From assembly GCF_001613105.1 (NCBI RefSeq), contig NZ_BDBS01000033.1, positions 81,575 through 145,574 on the forward strand: a stretch of DNA of 64,000 nt. Reading direction: 5' to 3'. A program made the translations under genes and the position numbers. Positions 1 through 8,141 of this stretch are shown here, piece by piece. How positions within the stretch are numbered: the stretch's first letter is position 1; the number at the start of each line of letters is the position of its first letter. The notes beneath the pieces were generated by a model. It did no database searches. It worked only from the letters and a program-made list of their open reading frames with translations, and was not told the origin of the DNA. The stretch comes from Nocardia pseudobrasiliensis NBRC 108224 (lineage in GTDB: Bacteria > Actinomycetota > Actinomycetes > Mycobacteriales > Mycobacteriaceae).

Positions 1-2
1 AC

Positions 3-41
3 ACCTCCCGCACACGCCGCCTGGGCCGCCACCGCGCGTGA
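3..41 (+). CDS. possible 3' end of an upstream gene (partial)
   Basis: The frame beginning at base 3 ends at a TGA at 39-41 after a basic tail that reads TSRTRRLGRHRA. A strong hairpin follows at 89-117, and the next gene is convergent, so the end of a plus-strand gene here is plausible. The fragment is too short to identify and another frame cannot be excluded. Confidence 0.25.
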   Translation, partial: TSRTRRLGRHRA

Positions 42-88
42 AGTAGCAGGGTCCTGCGATCTACTCTTTCCATCGCGCGCGCGAAAGG

Positions 89-117
89 GCGCGCCGGGTC
101 ACACGGTCCCGGCGCGC
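89..117. terminator. hairpin terminator between convergent genes
   Basis: GCGCGCCGGG (89-98) and CCCGGCGCGC (108-117) form a perfect 10-bp stem with a 9-nt loop. It lies just beyond the stop of the minus-strand gene at 131, and after the possible plus-strand gene end at 41, so it could act in both directions. There is no U-tract, as is common in actinobacteria. Confidence 0.55.
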
Positions 118-130
118 TTGGTCGGTTGCG

Positions 131-421
131 CTATTTGGTGCGGGGGCGGGAGTGGAAGCCGAGGCCCTCGTCCTGGGCGCCCATCCAGGCGGCCTCATCG
201 GACTTGGCGTCGGGGACGTAGATGACGTCCTGCCTGCGGCGGTCGGAGACCTCCGGGGGCGGGGACTGCTCGAATTCCTCGGCATCTATGGCGAGTCGTT
301 CGAGGTCGTTCTCCAGGCGCCGGACCGTATTGGCGTCGCCGTAGTTGGTACGCAGTGCGCCGATGCACTGCCGGAGCTGGCCGACTGCGAAGCGCAGTTC
401 GGCAATCTCGCTGCGGGTCAT
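131..421 (-). CDS. small conserved hypothetical protein (96 aa)
   Basis: The protein begins MTRSEIAELRFAVGQL and is mostly a charged helix over residues 1-55 (heptad-like Leu/Ile), followed by a polar Pro-rich tail. It has no signal peptide or membrane segment. The ATG at 421 is preceded by GAGGAGGT about 7 nt upstream, which decides the start over a longer in-frame possibility at 454. I do not recognise a family. The shape suggests a small coiled-coil or adaptor protein, but no function can be assigned. Confidence 0.65.
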   Translation of the reverse strand: MTRSEIAELRFAVGQLRQCIGALRTNYGDANTVRRLENDLERLAIDAEEFEQSPPPEVSDRRRQDVIYVPDAKSDEAAWMGAQDEGLGFHSRPRTK

Positions 422-521
422 CGAAACCTCCTCGAGCCGTGTGATCGACCACACAAGGTGATCTACAACACAGTACGCGAAGATCGGCGATTCGGCCGTA
501 TGAAAAGCGTTCGGATGGAAT

Positions 522-1484
522 TCAGCCCGCGACCGCGAATTCGGCGTCGTGTCCGCCCACGGTCGAGATCGCGCGTTCCACCAGCGCCGCGATGGCGAGG
601 GCGACCTCCTCGGTGCGTTCCAGGATGACGCTGTGCCCGGCGCCGTCGAGCCGCACCAGTTCGGCCCCGGTCAATTGCGAGGCCAGCACGACCGAATGCG
701 CGAACGGGATCATGATGTCGGCCGAGCCGGCCAACACCAGGGCGGGCAGATCGGCCAGTAGCGCCAGCGTGGCGGTCTCGTCGAAGCGAATCAGCGAATC
801 CAGGAAGCAGGCCATGGTCAGCAGTGGCGTGTCGTTGAGCATGGTGGTGGCCACGGCCACCATGCGCGGGCTCACCCGCCGAGCGCCGAAGCTCGCCTCG
901 CGCATCATCGGTTCGAAGATGCGCCTGCTCAACCGCTTCGAGGCCTGCATCATCCGCGGCGCCCGCCGCACGGCCAAGCGCAGCGAGCCGACGGTGTGCC
1001 GATTGAGGAAGCGGGCCAGTCCGACCGTGGTGATCCCACCGGCCGCCCCGGCCAGCAGGCCGATGCCGATCACGCGCCCGCCGATCGCCTCGGGGAACAG
1101 CCGGGCGAAGGCCAGTACGACCATCGCGCCCATCGAATGCCCCACCAGCACAACGGGTCCGGTGGGCACCACGGTGCGCAGCACGGCGTCGAGATCGTGC
1201 CCGAGCTGATCGATCGTGTAGGTGGCCGGATCGGCGGCCCCGGATTCGCCGTGACCGCGGTGGTCGTAGAAGACCATGCGGGTCTCCGGACCCCATTGCC
1301 GCAGCAGCTCGTCGCGGACGAAGGACCAGGATTCGGTGCGCAGACAGTGTCCGTGGACGAACACCACGGTCGGCGTCGCGGCGGGCGAGCCGAATTCGCG
1401 GACGGCCAGCGCGGTGCCGTCGTCGGCGATGACGGTGACACGGCGGCCGTCGTAGTCGGCCGCGCGGAGGGCGATCGTGGACAT
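522..1484 (-). CDS. alpha/beta-fold hydrolase
   Basis: This 320-aa protein has the complete alpha/beta-hydrolase signature. The oxyanion-loop sequence VFVHGH is near residue 45. The nucleophile elbow GHSMG is near residue 115. The acid is probably in SADIMIPF near residue 260, and the catalytic His is in GAGHSVIL near residue 288. DHRGHGES between strand 4 and helix B is typical of the esterase/peroxidase-like branch. There is no signal peptide, so it should be cytoplasmic. It is divergent from the epoxide hydrolase at 1791 across about 300 bp. The substrate cannot be read from the sequence. Confidence 0.85.
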   Translation of the reverse strand: MSTIALRAADYDGRRVTVIADDGTALAVREFGSPAATPTVVFVHGHCLRTESWSFVRDELLRQWGPETRMVFYDHRGHGESGAADPATYTIDQLGHDLDAVLRTVVPTGPVVLVGHSMGAMVVLAFARLFPEAIGGRVIGIGLLAGAAGGITTVGLARFLNRHTVGSLRLAVRRAPRMMQASKRLSRRIFEPMMREASFGARRVSPRMVAVATTMLNDTPLLTMACFLDSLIRFDETATLALLADLPALVLAGSADIMIPFAHSVVLASQLTGAELVRLDGAGHSVILERTEEVALAIAALVERAISTVGGHDAEFAVAG

Positions 1485-1790
1485 TACGTGCTCCTGGAGA
1501 GTCCGCTCTTGCCCGGTTGTCGATAGATATTTCCGGCGCGTTAACCGCTCGAACCTGGCGTTATGGACACGTTGCGGAACCGGTGCCGGGTATAGACCGC
1601 ATGGTCGGGTGAAGTTTGTCAGGAAAGTATTGGTGAATCTAGGATCTGCACTAGAAAGATGTATATAGCTCGATGGTCGAACATGCTCACCTTTATCTGC
1701 CTATATCTAGTCTCAGTCCTAGATATATGAATAAAGGGAGATCGAAGTATAGGACCGAAACTGTCCTACATACTGAATATCGTCATTTCC
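1485..1790. promoter_or_regulatory. divergent intergenic region with two palindromes
   Basis: This is a 306-bp AT-richer spacer between the hydrolase and the epoxide hydrolase. It contains TATATCTAG/CTAGATATA with an 8-nt spacer (1702-1727) and TAGGAC/GTCCTA with a 7-nt spacer (1750-1768). A -10-like GAATAT at 1775-1780 lies 10 nt before the ATG at 1791, and no good ribosome-binding site is visible, which suggests a near-leaderless message for the epoxide hydrolase. No gene is apparent in the spacer. Confidence 0.5.
1702..1727. promoter_or_regulatory. candidate operator, 9-bp inverted repeat
   Basis: TATATCTAG (1702-1710) and CTAGATATA (1719-1727) are exact inverted copies separated by 8 nt. 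The A/T-rich dyad and its place upstream of the epoxide hydrolase promoter fit a dimeric repressor site. No regulator gene is adjacent, so the binding protein is unknown. Confidence 0.45.
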
Positions 1791-2885
1791 ATGAGCACAG
1801 CGATCCGCCCCTTCCGCATCGACATCCCGCAGTCCGAACTCGACGACCTCCGCCGCCGACTGACCGAAACCCGCTGGGGTACACAGCTTCCCGGACCCGG
1901 GCGCAGTCGCGGCGTGCCCGAGGCGGAGGTCCGCGACTGGGCGCGCTACTGGGGTGAGGATTTCGACTGGCCCGCACAGCAGGCACGGCTCAACGAGTTT
2001 TCGCAGTACCTGACCGAAATCGACGGCCTGTACGTGCATTTCCTGCACATCCGCTCGACCGATCCCGATGCGCTGCCGCTCGTGCTCAACCACGGCTGGC
2101 CCAACTCCTTCGTCGAATTCACCCAACTGATCGCGCATTTGACGAAGACATTCCACGTCGTCGTGCCCTCGGTACCGGGTTACGCATTCTCCGACGCCCC
2201 GCGCGAAACCGGATTCGGCGTGGACCGGGTCGCGCGGATGTGGGTCGAACTGATGGCCCGCCTCGGCTACGACCGCTACGGGGTGCAGGGCGGCGATCTG
2301 GGCTCCTACGTGGCGGAGGCGATGGCGAAGGCCGCGCCCGAACATGTTGTGGGGCTGTATATCACCGCGGGCCTCGGCTTCCCGACCGCCGCGGACGTAC
2401 CGGAGCTGACCGAAGCCGAGCGCGCGGCCTATCAGGCGCTGATGTCGGCGGACTGGATGCACGGCGTGGACCACCACGCGCTGTTGCGCAGCGCCCCACA
2501 GACTTTCGGTTACGGCTGGAACGACTCGCCCACCGCCGCGCTGGCCTGGATGCTGCAGAAATTCCACGACTTCAGCGCCGCGGGCGCACTCGACGAGTCG
2601 ATCGATCGCGACGCCCTGCTGACCAATCTGAGCGTGTACTGGTTCACCCGGACCTTCGCCACCTCGTCGTGGTCCTACTACGAAACCAGTGAAAGCGCCT
2701 GGCCCACCGGCTCGGCCACGGTCGCGACCGGTGTCTACAGCGGCGATCCGGGCATCCGCCGCCTGGCCGAACGCACCGCGAAGATCACGCACTGGCCCAC
2801 CGGCAACCCGGCCGGGCACCATTTCATCGCCATGGATCGGCCCGCGGCCTACGCCGCCGATCTGCGCACCTTCTTCGCGCGATGA
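1791..2885 (+). CDS. epoxide hydrolase, EHN-type
   Basis: This 364-aa protein opens with the epoxide-hydrolase N-terminal domain (RPFRIDIPQSELDDLRRRL, residues 5-25) and continues as an alpha/beta hydrolase. HGWPNSF near residue 100 supplies the oxyanion loop. GGDLGS near residue 165 carries the Asp nucleophile that distinguishes epoxide hydrolases from serine esterases. GHHFIAMDRP near the C-terminus carries the catalytic His. Members add water to epoxides to give diols. It stands alone, is divergent from another hydrolase, and ends in a strong terminator. It is slightly shorter than typical EHN proteins (about 380-400 aa), but all motifs are present. Confidence 0.88.
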   Translation: MSTAIRPFRIDIPQSELDDLRRRLTETRWGTQLPGPGRSRGVPEAEVRDWARYWGEDFDWPAQQARLNEFSQYLTEIDGLYVHFLHIRSTDPDALPLVLNHGWPNSFVEFTQLIAHLTKTFHVVVPSVPGYAFSDAPRETGFGVDRVARMWVELMARLGYDRYGVQGGDLGSYVAEAMAKAAPEHVVGLYITAGLGFPTAADVPELTEAERAAYQALMSADWMHGVDHHALLRSAPQTFGYGWNDSPTAALAWMLQKFHDFSAAGALDESIDRDALLTNLSVYWFTRTFATSSWSYYETSESAWPTGSATVATGVYSGDPGIRRLAERTAKITHWPTGNPAGHHFIAMDRPAAYAADLRTFFAR

Positions 2886-2930
2886 AAAGCCGACCGCCTG
2901 CCCGCGAAAGACGTGCGGGCAGGCGGCTTT
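2886..2930. terminator. bidirectional terminator
   Basis: CCGCCTGCCCGC (2894-2905) pairs with GCGGGCAGGCGG (2915-2926) around a 9-nt loop, with AAAG before and CTTT after. It lies between convergent stop codons at 2885 and 2952, so it can end both the epoxide hydrolase and fadE10 transcripts. Confidence 0.8.
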
Positions 2931-2951
2931 CCGGGTTCGGCGTCCGGAGTT

Positions 2952-4907
2952 CTATGTTCCCGCGCCCGACCGCGTCGAGGGCAGGAACGGGTTCAACAGA
3001 TTCTCTTCGGTCGACGGGCCGAACTGCCATTCGGCGATCCACGGCCCGGTGCCCTCGCTTGGATCGAGGATGCCCTCCTGCAGCCAGCGGAAGTGACCGT
3101 CGAGAACCTCGCGGGTCAGCGCGGAATCGGCGTCGTCGGTGTTGTCCCACAGCGCGTCGAACAGTCGCTCGATGCGCAGCCGGGCCTGCTTGCAGAAAAT
3201 GTCGGCCAGCTGTTCGGCGGCCGGGGCCTCGGGGGCGCCCGCCGCCCGCAGCGACTGCGCTCGCACACAGGCCGCCGACATCGCGAACAGCTCCGCGCCG
3301 ATATCGACGACGCGACCCAGGAAGCCCTGCCGGTACTCCAGTTTCGCCTGCCAGCGCGCCATCGCGTACATCAGCGACCGGGCCTGTTTGCGCGACATCC
3401 GCTCCACGAACCGCAAATGCCGTGCCAGCGGCCCGAATTCGCCATAGGTCGCGGGCACGGTACCCGCACCGACCGCCAACTGCGGGAACCATTTGGCGTA
3501 GAAACCGCTCGCACCGACCGCCGCCTTGGCCTTGGCCTTGAACTCGGCATTGCGATCGACCAGCGCCCCGGCGGCGGCCATATGCGCATCGGCCATCTCG
3601 CGGGCGATCAGCAGCCGCATGATCTCGCTGGAACCCTCGAAGATCCGGTTGATGCGCAGATCGCGCACCAATTGTTCGGCGCCGACGGCGCGTTCGCCGC
3701 GGGCGGCCAGCGACGCCGCGGTCTCGTACCCGCGCCCGCCGCGGATCTGCACCAGCTCGTCGGCGATCGTGCAGCTCATCTCCGAGGCCCACAGCTTCGC
3801 CAGCGCCGCCTCGATGCGAATATCGTTGCGGTCCTCGTCGCACATGGTGCCCGACAGATCCAGCGCGGCCTCCAGCGCGAAGGTGGTGGCGGCGATGAAC
3901 GACAGCTTCGACCCGACGGCCGCGTGCTCACCGACCGGTCGGCCCCACTGCACGCGGGTGGCCGACCATTCACTGGCGATCTTCAGTGACCACTTGGCCG
4001 CCGCGGTGCACATCGCGGGGATCGCGAGCCGCCCGGCGTTGAGCGTGGTGAGCGCGATCTTGAGGCCGTCACCCTCGCGGCCGACCAGATTGCGTTTGGG
4101 AACGCGGACATTGTGCAGACGGGTGACGCCGTTCTCGATTCCGCGCAGACCCATGAAGGCATTGCGGCGCTCGACGGTGATACCCGGCGAATCGGCCTCG
4201 ACGATGAACGCCGAGATGCCGCCGCGATGGCCCTCGCTCTTGGGCACCCGGGCCATCACCACGAGCAGTTCGGCGACAACGCCATTGGTGGTCCACAGCT
4301 TCACGCCGTTTAGTTCGTAGGCCTCGCCGTCGTCGGTCGGCGTGGCGGTGGAGGCCATGCGCGCCGGATCGGAGCCGACATCGGGTTCGGTGAGCAGGAA
4401 CGCGCTGACCGCGCCCTTCGCGCAGCGTGGCAGGAATTCGCGCTTCTGCTCGGGCGTGCCCGCCAGCTTCAGCGGTTCGGGGACGCCGATCGACTGATGC
4501 GCCGACAGCAGCACGCCCAGACTGCCGTGCACCGAGCCGACCAGCATCAGCGCCTTGTTGTAGCCGACCTGCGAAAGACCTTGTCCGCCGTACTCTTCCG
4601 GAATCTTCAGACCGAAGCAGCCGAGTTCGGCCAGCCCCTTGACGTATTCGTCGGGAATCCTCGACGTCGCCTCGATCACGCCGCCGTCGATCGTTTCCAG
4701 ATAGGCCCGCAGCCGCCGCAGATACGCGTCGGTCTTGGCGGCGTCCTCGACCGAGGGTTGTGGATAGGGATGGATCAGGTCGAGCCGGAAGCGACCGAGA
4801 AACATCTCCTTCGCGAACGACGGCTTGGCCCAGGTGGTTTCGCGGGATTCCTCGACGAGCGCGCGGGCCTGCTCCTCCGTGGCGTCGACTTTCGCGGTGG
4901 TCGCCAT
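2952..4907 (-). CDS. fadE10: acyl-CoA dehydrogenase, FadE10-like
   Basis: This 651-aa flavoprotein closely matches my recollection of mycobacterial FadE10 (about 650 aa) throughout. Shared stretches include DEYVKGLAELGCFGLKIP, LLSAHQSIGVPEPLKLAG, FLLTEPDVGSDPARM and NRIFEGSSEIMRLLIARE. It has the N-terminal helical, central beta and C-terminal helical acyl-CoA dehydrogenase domains, plus the extra C-terminal region of roughly 200 residues seen in very-long-chain-type enzymes. It should oxidise acyl-CoA to enoyl-CoA using FAD. The start ATG has GAGGAGGA just upstream. The gene is monocistronic and ends at the terminator at 2886-2930. A CRP-like site and a second dyad lie just upstream. Confidence 0.92.
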   Translation of the reverse strand: MATTAKVDATEEQARALVEESRETTWAKPSFAKEMFLGRFRLDLIHPYPQPSVEDAAKTDAYLRRLRAYLETIDGGVIEATSRIPDEYVKGLAELGCFGLKIPEEYGGQGLSQVGYNKALMLVGSVHGSLGVLLSAHQSIGVPEPLKLAGTPEQKREFLPRCAKGAVSAFLLTEPDVGSDPARMASTATPTDDGEAYELNGVKLWTTNGVVAELLVVMARVPKSEGHRGGISAFIVEADSPGITVERRNAFMGLRGIENGVTRLHNVRVPKRNLVGREGDGLKIALTTLNAGRLAIPAMCTAAAKWSLKIASEWSATRVQWGRPVGEHAAVGSKLSFIAATTFALEAALDLSGTMCDEDRNDIRIEAALAKLWASEMSCTIADELVQIRGGRGYETAASLAARGERAVGAEQLVRDLRINRIFEGSSEIMRLLIAREMADAHMAAAGALVDRNAEFKAKAKAAVGASGFYAKWFPQLAVGAGTVPATYGEFGPLARHLRFVERMSRKQARSLMYAMARWQAKLEYRQGFLGRVVDIGAELFAMSAACVRAQSLRAAGAPEAPAAEQLADIFCKQARLRIERLFDALWDNTDDADSALTREVLDGHFRWLQEGILDPSEGTGPWIAEWQFGPSTEENLLNPFLPSTRSGAGT

Positions 4908-4923
4908 GATTGTCCTCCTCGGA

Positions 4924-4939
4924 CGTGATCAGAATCACA
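4924..4939. promoter_or_regulatory. CRP-like dyad upstream of fadE10
   Basis: CGTGATCAGAATCACA matches the cAMP-receptor-protein consensus TGTGA-N6-TCACA at 9 of 10 positions. It lies just upstream of the fadE10 ribosome-binding site, so if functional it would more probably repress, or act on a promoter farther upstream. Actinomycete CRP proteins recognise this class of site. The assignment is inferred from sequence only. Confidence 0.45.
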
Positions 4940-4960
4940 TTCGAGTGTAGGAGTCTTGGT

Positions 4961-4972
4961 TACCCGCCGGTA
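4961..4972. promoter_or_regulatory. candidate TetR-type dyad upstream of fadE10
   Basis: TACC-CGCC-GGTA is a perfect 4+4 dyad within GGTTACCCGCCGGTAGG, about 55 nt upstream of the fadE10 start. TetR-family regulators of fatty-acid genes often bind such TTAC/GTAA-type dyads. It is short, so chance is possible. Confidence 0.25.
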
Positions 4973-5029
4973 GGGGTTCGAGGGTAGGGAAATATAAACG
5001 TCTCTAATGATCTTGATAGACAAGGGTAT

Positions 5030-6217
5030 TCATTCATTCACACTTCGGAGGTAGCGTCCGAAGTGCGGCACGGTGAATCCGATGGTCCCGCGCTCGGCGG
5101 AGTAGATGAGCCCCTTCTTGATCAGTCCGTCGCGGGCGGGCGACAGCGAGGCGGGTTTGCGCCCCAGCTCCTTCGCGACCGCCGCCGTCGCCACCGGTCC
5201 GTCGTCGCCGGACAGATCGGCCATGGCGCGCATGTACTCTCGCTCGGCCGGGGTCGCTCGCTCGTAGCGGGAACCGAAGAAGCCGACCGCCAGCTCCTCC
5301 TCCGCGGCCGGTGCGGCCAGTTCCACATCCTCGGCCCCGATCGGGCTCTGCGCCGCGATGTCCCAGGTGGCCTTGCCGTAGGCCTGGACGAAATAGGGAT
5401 AGCCATCGGCCTTGCGGTACAGCGCGTCCAGTGCGGCCTCGGTGAATTTCACCTGCTCCCGCTCGGCCGGCGCGATCAGCGCGTGGTCGGCCGCCGGTCG
5501 GTCGAGTCGATCTATCTTGTGATAACTGAACAGTCGCTCCGAATAACTCTTCGACGCCGACAGCACCGCGGGCAGATGCGGCAGGCCCGCGCCGACCACG
5601 ATCAACGGCGAACCCTCCTGACTCAGTTCGTGGCAGGCCCCGCAGATCGCCGACACATCGGCCGCGCCGAGATCCTGCATCTCATCGATGAAAATCGCGA
5701 TCCCCACGCCGATTTCACGGGCCACCTGGGCCGCCTCCATGAGCAGCTCCACCAGATCGATCTCGATATCGCCCGAATCGGCCCGGCCTGTCACCGCCGG
5801 GACGTCGATACCCGGCTGCCAGCGCTCGCGCATGCCCTTGTCGGCGGTGGAGCGCAGCGCGAAGGCCTTGAGGATGCCCAGGAAATCGTCGACCATCTCC
5901 GGATTGCGATGCGCCACCGCGATCTGCCGCACGGCCATGTGCAGGGCCGATGCCAGCGGCCGCCGCAGCTCCTGATCCGGGCGCGCCTCCAGTTTGCCGG
6001 TGCCCCAACCTCTGTTGCGGGCGGCCGAGCGAAGCTGGTTGAGCAGTACGGTCTTTCCGACGCCGCGCAGTCCGGTGAGCACCACACTGCGTTCCGGCCG
6101 CTCCCGCGAGACGCGCTCCAGCACGATGTCGAAGGCGTCCAACTGCCTGTCGCGTCCGGCGAGTTCGGGCGGCCGCTGGCCGGCGCCGGGGGCGTACGGG
6201 TTGCGCACGGGGTCCAT
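5030..6217 (-). CDS. AAA ATPase, ORC/STAND-like, with C-terminal winged helix
   Basis: This 395-aa P-loop protein has Walker A GLRGVGKT near residue 53 and Walker B IAIFIDEMQDL near residue 170. The C-terminal 80 residues resemble a winged helix (ELGRKPASLSPARDGLIKKGL). This is the layout of archaeal-ORC-like and MalT/STAND regulatory ATPases that bind DNA or partner proteins. I chose the ATG at 6217 (MDPVRNPYAPG) over an upstream start at 6241. A TACGGT box 8 nt before this ATG hints at a leaderless message. The gene is divergent from a small hypothetical gene. The biological role is unknown. Confidence 0.8.
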   Translation of the reverse strand: MDPVRNPYAPGAGQRPPELAGRDRQLDAFDIVLERVSRERPERSVVLTGLRGVGKTVLLNQLRSAARNRGWGTGKLEARPDQELRRPLASALHMAVRQIAVAHRNPEMVDDFLGILKAFALRSTADKGMRERWQPGIDVPAVTGRADSGDIEIDLVELLMEAAQVAREIGVGIAIFIDEMQDLGAADVSAICGACHELSQEGSPLIVVGAGLPHLPAVLSASKSYSERLFSYHKIDRLDRPAADHALIAPAEREQVKFTEAALDALYRKADGYPYFVQAYGKATWDIAAQSPIGAEDVELAAPAAEEELAVGFFGSRYERATPAEREYMRAMADLSGDDGPVATAAVAKELGRKPASLSPARDGLIKKGLIYSAERGTIGFTVPHFGRYLRSVNE

Positions 6218-6371
6218 GCCCGTACACCGTAGCGCGTGCACACCAAAATCTGACGATATCTACGGTATGTCCTAGAAACAGCTATCGCGCCGCATACGGG
6301 GGCGAAAGGTCTTGGCGGGCACCTACGCTGGGTGCTGTTCGCGAAGGGTTTCCCAGTGCAGGGAGAGGCTT

Positions 6372-6635
6372 ATGTCCGAGGAGTCCATTCCGACCGTGGC
6401 CGAGGTGGTCGAGTCCTGGAACGTCCCGGCCGAGGCTCCGGTTGCCGCGCGCATCCGCAACAACATTCTGGTGGCCATCGAACGCGGCTACGACGATCCG
6501 CAGCTGGTGGCCGATCTCGCCGTCGGTCCGCTCGTGATGGCGCTGGGTCAGCTGGAGGTCGGCCTCGCCGACGCGCACCGGCGGATCGCGGAGCTGGAAC
6601 GGGCGCTGGACGACCGCGACGGCTCCGAGAACTGA
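6372..6635 (+). CDS. small hypothetical protein (87 aa)
   Basis: The sequence MSEESIPTVAEVVESWNVP leads into an acidic, all-helical protein with a C-terminal coiled-coil-like stretch (LADAHRRIAELERALDD). There is no signal peptide or membrane segment. GGGAGAGG about 5 nt before the ATG at 6372 supports this start rather than the in-frame ATG at 6312. The family is not recognised. It is divergent from the ORC-like ATPase and followed by about 150 bp before the promoter of the riboswitch-controlled gene. Confidence 0.6.
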   Translation: MSEESIPTVAEVVESWNVPAEAPVAARIRNNILVAIERGYDDPQLVADLAVGPLVMALGQLEVGLADAHRRIAELERALDDRDGSEN

Positions 6636-6782
6636 CGTCCAGCCCCGTAACGTGCCTGCCTTTCGGTTCGATAACACCGGAGACTGCTCCGAGACCGGGT
6701 CGTTACCCACCGCCCGAGCTCGTGAAATCCCAGTCCACCCGGCCCGGATGTTAGTTCGGTCTAAACACTTGTGCCGCACCGG

Positions 6783-6811
6783 TGGACATCGGCGCGGCGT
6801 AGCCGTAATCT
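6783..6811 (+). promoter_or_regulatory. promoter of the riboswitch/NlpC-P60 transcript
   Basis: TGGACA (6783-6788), a 17-bp spacer and TAATCT (6806-6811) form a good housekeeping-sigma promoter. It would start transcription near 6818, just ahead of the riboswitch that begins around 6836. Confidence 0.5.
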
Positions 6812-6835
6812 TCTCGTGACTTCAACGGAGTCTGT

Positions 6836-7016
6836 CGCTTCATCGGAGAGGCGGCCCGTGGAGTCATCCGCCTAATCGGTGGTCGAGTGGGCAGCTCGAA
6901 CATCGAACCGGGGACCCAGGTGTGTTGGGGTGAATCCCTCTCGGCCGCAAGGTCGTTGGGGTAGGGCCGAACTTCCCGGCCCGAACCCGTCAGCTAACTC
7001 GGTCGGCGGTGTGGGC
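6836..7016 (+). ncRNA. c-di-AMP riboswitch (ydaO-yuaA type)
   Basis: The leader contains the conserved blocks of the ydaO-yuaA class in order. They are CATCGGAGAGGCGG near 6842, GGGGACCCAGG near 6914, TGGGGTGAATCCC near 6927, GGGTAGGGCCGAACTTCCC near 6959 and CCCGAACCCGTCAGCTAAC near 6980. This class binds cyclic di-AMP, and in actinobacteria it typically precedes cell-wall hydrolase genes such as the NlpC/P60 gene found here. c-di-AMP binding normally turns expression off. Exact ends are approximate. Confidence 0.88.
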
Positions 7017-7041
7017 AGGAAGAAACAGGAGACTCAGCTCG

Positions 7042-7704
7042 GTGGGTAAACACAGCTTGCAGCGCGAATCCCGGCTGCCGAATTCGGTCAAGGGCGCGCT
7101 CGTATTCGGTGCGGTGGCAGCCACGACCGGTGCGATTCCGGCAATCTCGGCGAACGCCGCGACCATCACCGTCCCAGGCGTGGGCAATTTCGATGTCCCG
7201 CTGGACGATCAGCAGGCCGGCGCGTTGAACCAGACGCTCGCCGATCACACCAATGACATCAAGCAGGTGCAGCAGGCGCTGGCGCCGCAGTCCATGGCCG
7301 CCCCCGGCCAGGCCGCGCCCGGACTGCCGAGTCTGCCCAGCTTCCAGCAGCAGCAGACCGCGGGCGATATCGCCCTCGACGCCGCCAAGACCAAGCTCGG
7401 CGCGGAGTACGTGTGGGGCGCCTCGGGCCCGCAGGCCTTCGACTGCTCCGGTCTGGTGCAATGGGCCTACAAGCAGGCCGGAATCAAGCTGCCGCGCACC
7501 AGCTTCGAGATGGAGCACGTCGGTGCACCGGTTCCCATCTCGCAGCTCGCCCCGGGCGACATCATTGTCACCAACGGTGGCGGCCACGTCGTTATGTACG
7601 CTGGTGACGGCAAGATCGTGCAGGCGCCGCAGAGCGGTGAGGTTGTCAGCTTCGCTCACCTGAACCCTGACGACGTCGTCACCGCGCGCCGGGTCGCCGT
7701 CTGA
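7042..7704 (+). CDS. secreted NlpC/P60 cell-wall peptidase
   Basis: This 220-aa precursor starts at GTG 7042 behind an AGGAGA motif. Residues 12-42 form a signal peptide (hydrophobic VKGALVFGAVAATTGAIPAI, then a likely ANA cleavage). A Gln/Pro-rich linker leads to a C-terminal NlpC/P60 domain. The catalytic Cys is in FDCSGLVQWAYKQAG near residue 135, and the His is in GGGHVVMYAGDG near residue 190. Such enzymes cut peptidoglycan stem peptides. Control by the c-di-AMP riboswitch links wall turnover to turgor and wall signalling. A 15-bp-stem terminator follows the stop. Confidence 0.9.
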   Translation: MGKHSLQRESRLPNSVKGALVFGAVAATTGAIPAISANAATITVPGVGNFDVPLDDQQAGALNQTLADHTNDIKQVQQALAPQSMAAPGQAAPGLPSLPSFQQQQTAGDIALDAAKTKLGAEYVWGASGPQAFDCSGLVQWAYKQAGIKLPRTSFEMEHVGAPVPISQLAPGDIIVTNGGGHVVMYAGDGKIVQAPQSGEVVSFAHLNPDDVVTARRVAV

Positions 7705-7711
7705 GTTTCCC

Positions 7712-7746
7712 CTCATGCTCGGCCGCCCAGCGCGGCCGAGCATGAG
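7712..7746 (+). terminator. strong hairpin terminator after the NlpC/P60 gene
   Basis: CTCATGCTCGGCCGC (7712-7726) and GCGGCCGAGCATGAG (7732-7746) are exact complements with a 5-nt loop. The right arm ends 2 nt before the GTG of the next gene. The hairpin would therefore also sequester any Shine-Dalgarno sequence of the S4 gene on read-through RNA. Confidence 0.85.
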
Positions 7747-7748
7747 GA

Positions 7749-8141
7749 GTGGAACTGGAGATCTCACAACCAGTCTCAGCCCGGGTCGACTCCTGGACCT
7801 GGGCTGTTCGGCTGTTCAAAACCCGCTCTGCGGCCGCCACGGCGTGCCGCGCCGGTCATGTGCGGGTCAATGGCGTCGCGGTCAAGGCGGCACATCAGAT
7901 CAAGCCGGGTGACGAGGTGCGGGTGCGGGTCAACGGACTCGAACGCATCGTCATCGTCGAACGACTCGTCACCAAGCGGGTCGGTGCCGCGATCGCCGCG
8001 CAGTGCCTCATCGATCGGAGTCCGCCGCCTCCGCCCAAGGAAGTCCTCGCGTCGATGCCCCGGCGCGATCGCGGCAGCGGCCGTCCCACCAAACGTGAAC
8101 GGCGCGAAACGGATCGGCTACTCGGCCGCTCGTCCGACTGA
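7749..8141 (+). CDS. S4-domain RNA-binding protein, Hsp15-like
   Basis: This 130-aa protein has an N-terminal S4 domain (ARVDSWTWAVRLFKTRSAA, then CRAGHVRVNG, residues 11-47), as in the Hsp15 family that binds stalled 50S subunits. The C-terminus is basic and Arg-rich (RRDRGSGRPTKRERRE). The start is uncertain: GTG at 7749 directly follows the terminator stem, leaving almost no room for a normal ribosome-binding site, so the message may be leaderless or may start slightly downstream. Its 3' end overlaps the convergent antiporter gene by 24 bp. Confidence 0.8.
   Translation: MELEISQPVSARVDSWTWAVRLFKTRSAAATACRAGHVRVNGVAVKAAHQIKPGDEVRVRVNGLERIVIVERLVTKRVGAAIAAQCLIDRSPPPPPKEVLASMPRRDRGSGRPTKRERRETDRLLGRSSD

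Noticed and set aside
1673..1957. Plus-strand frame across the epoxide hydrolase leader
   Set aside because: It overlaps the real gene out of frame, crosses the palindromes and has no homology.
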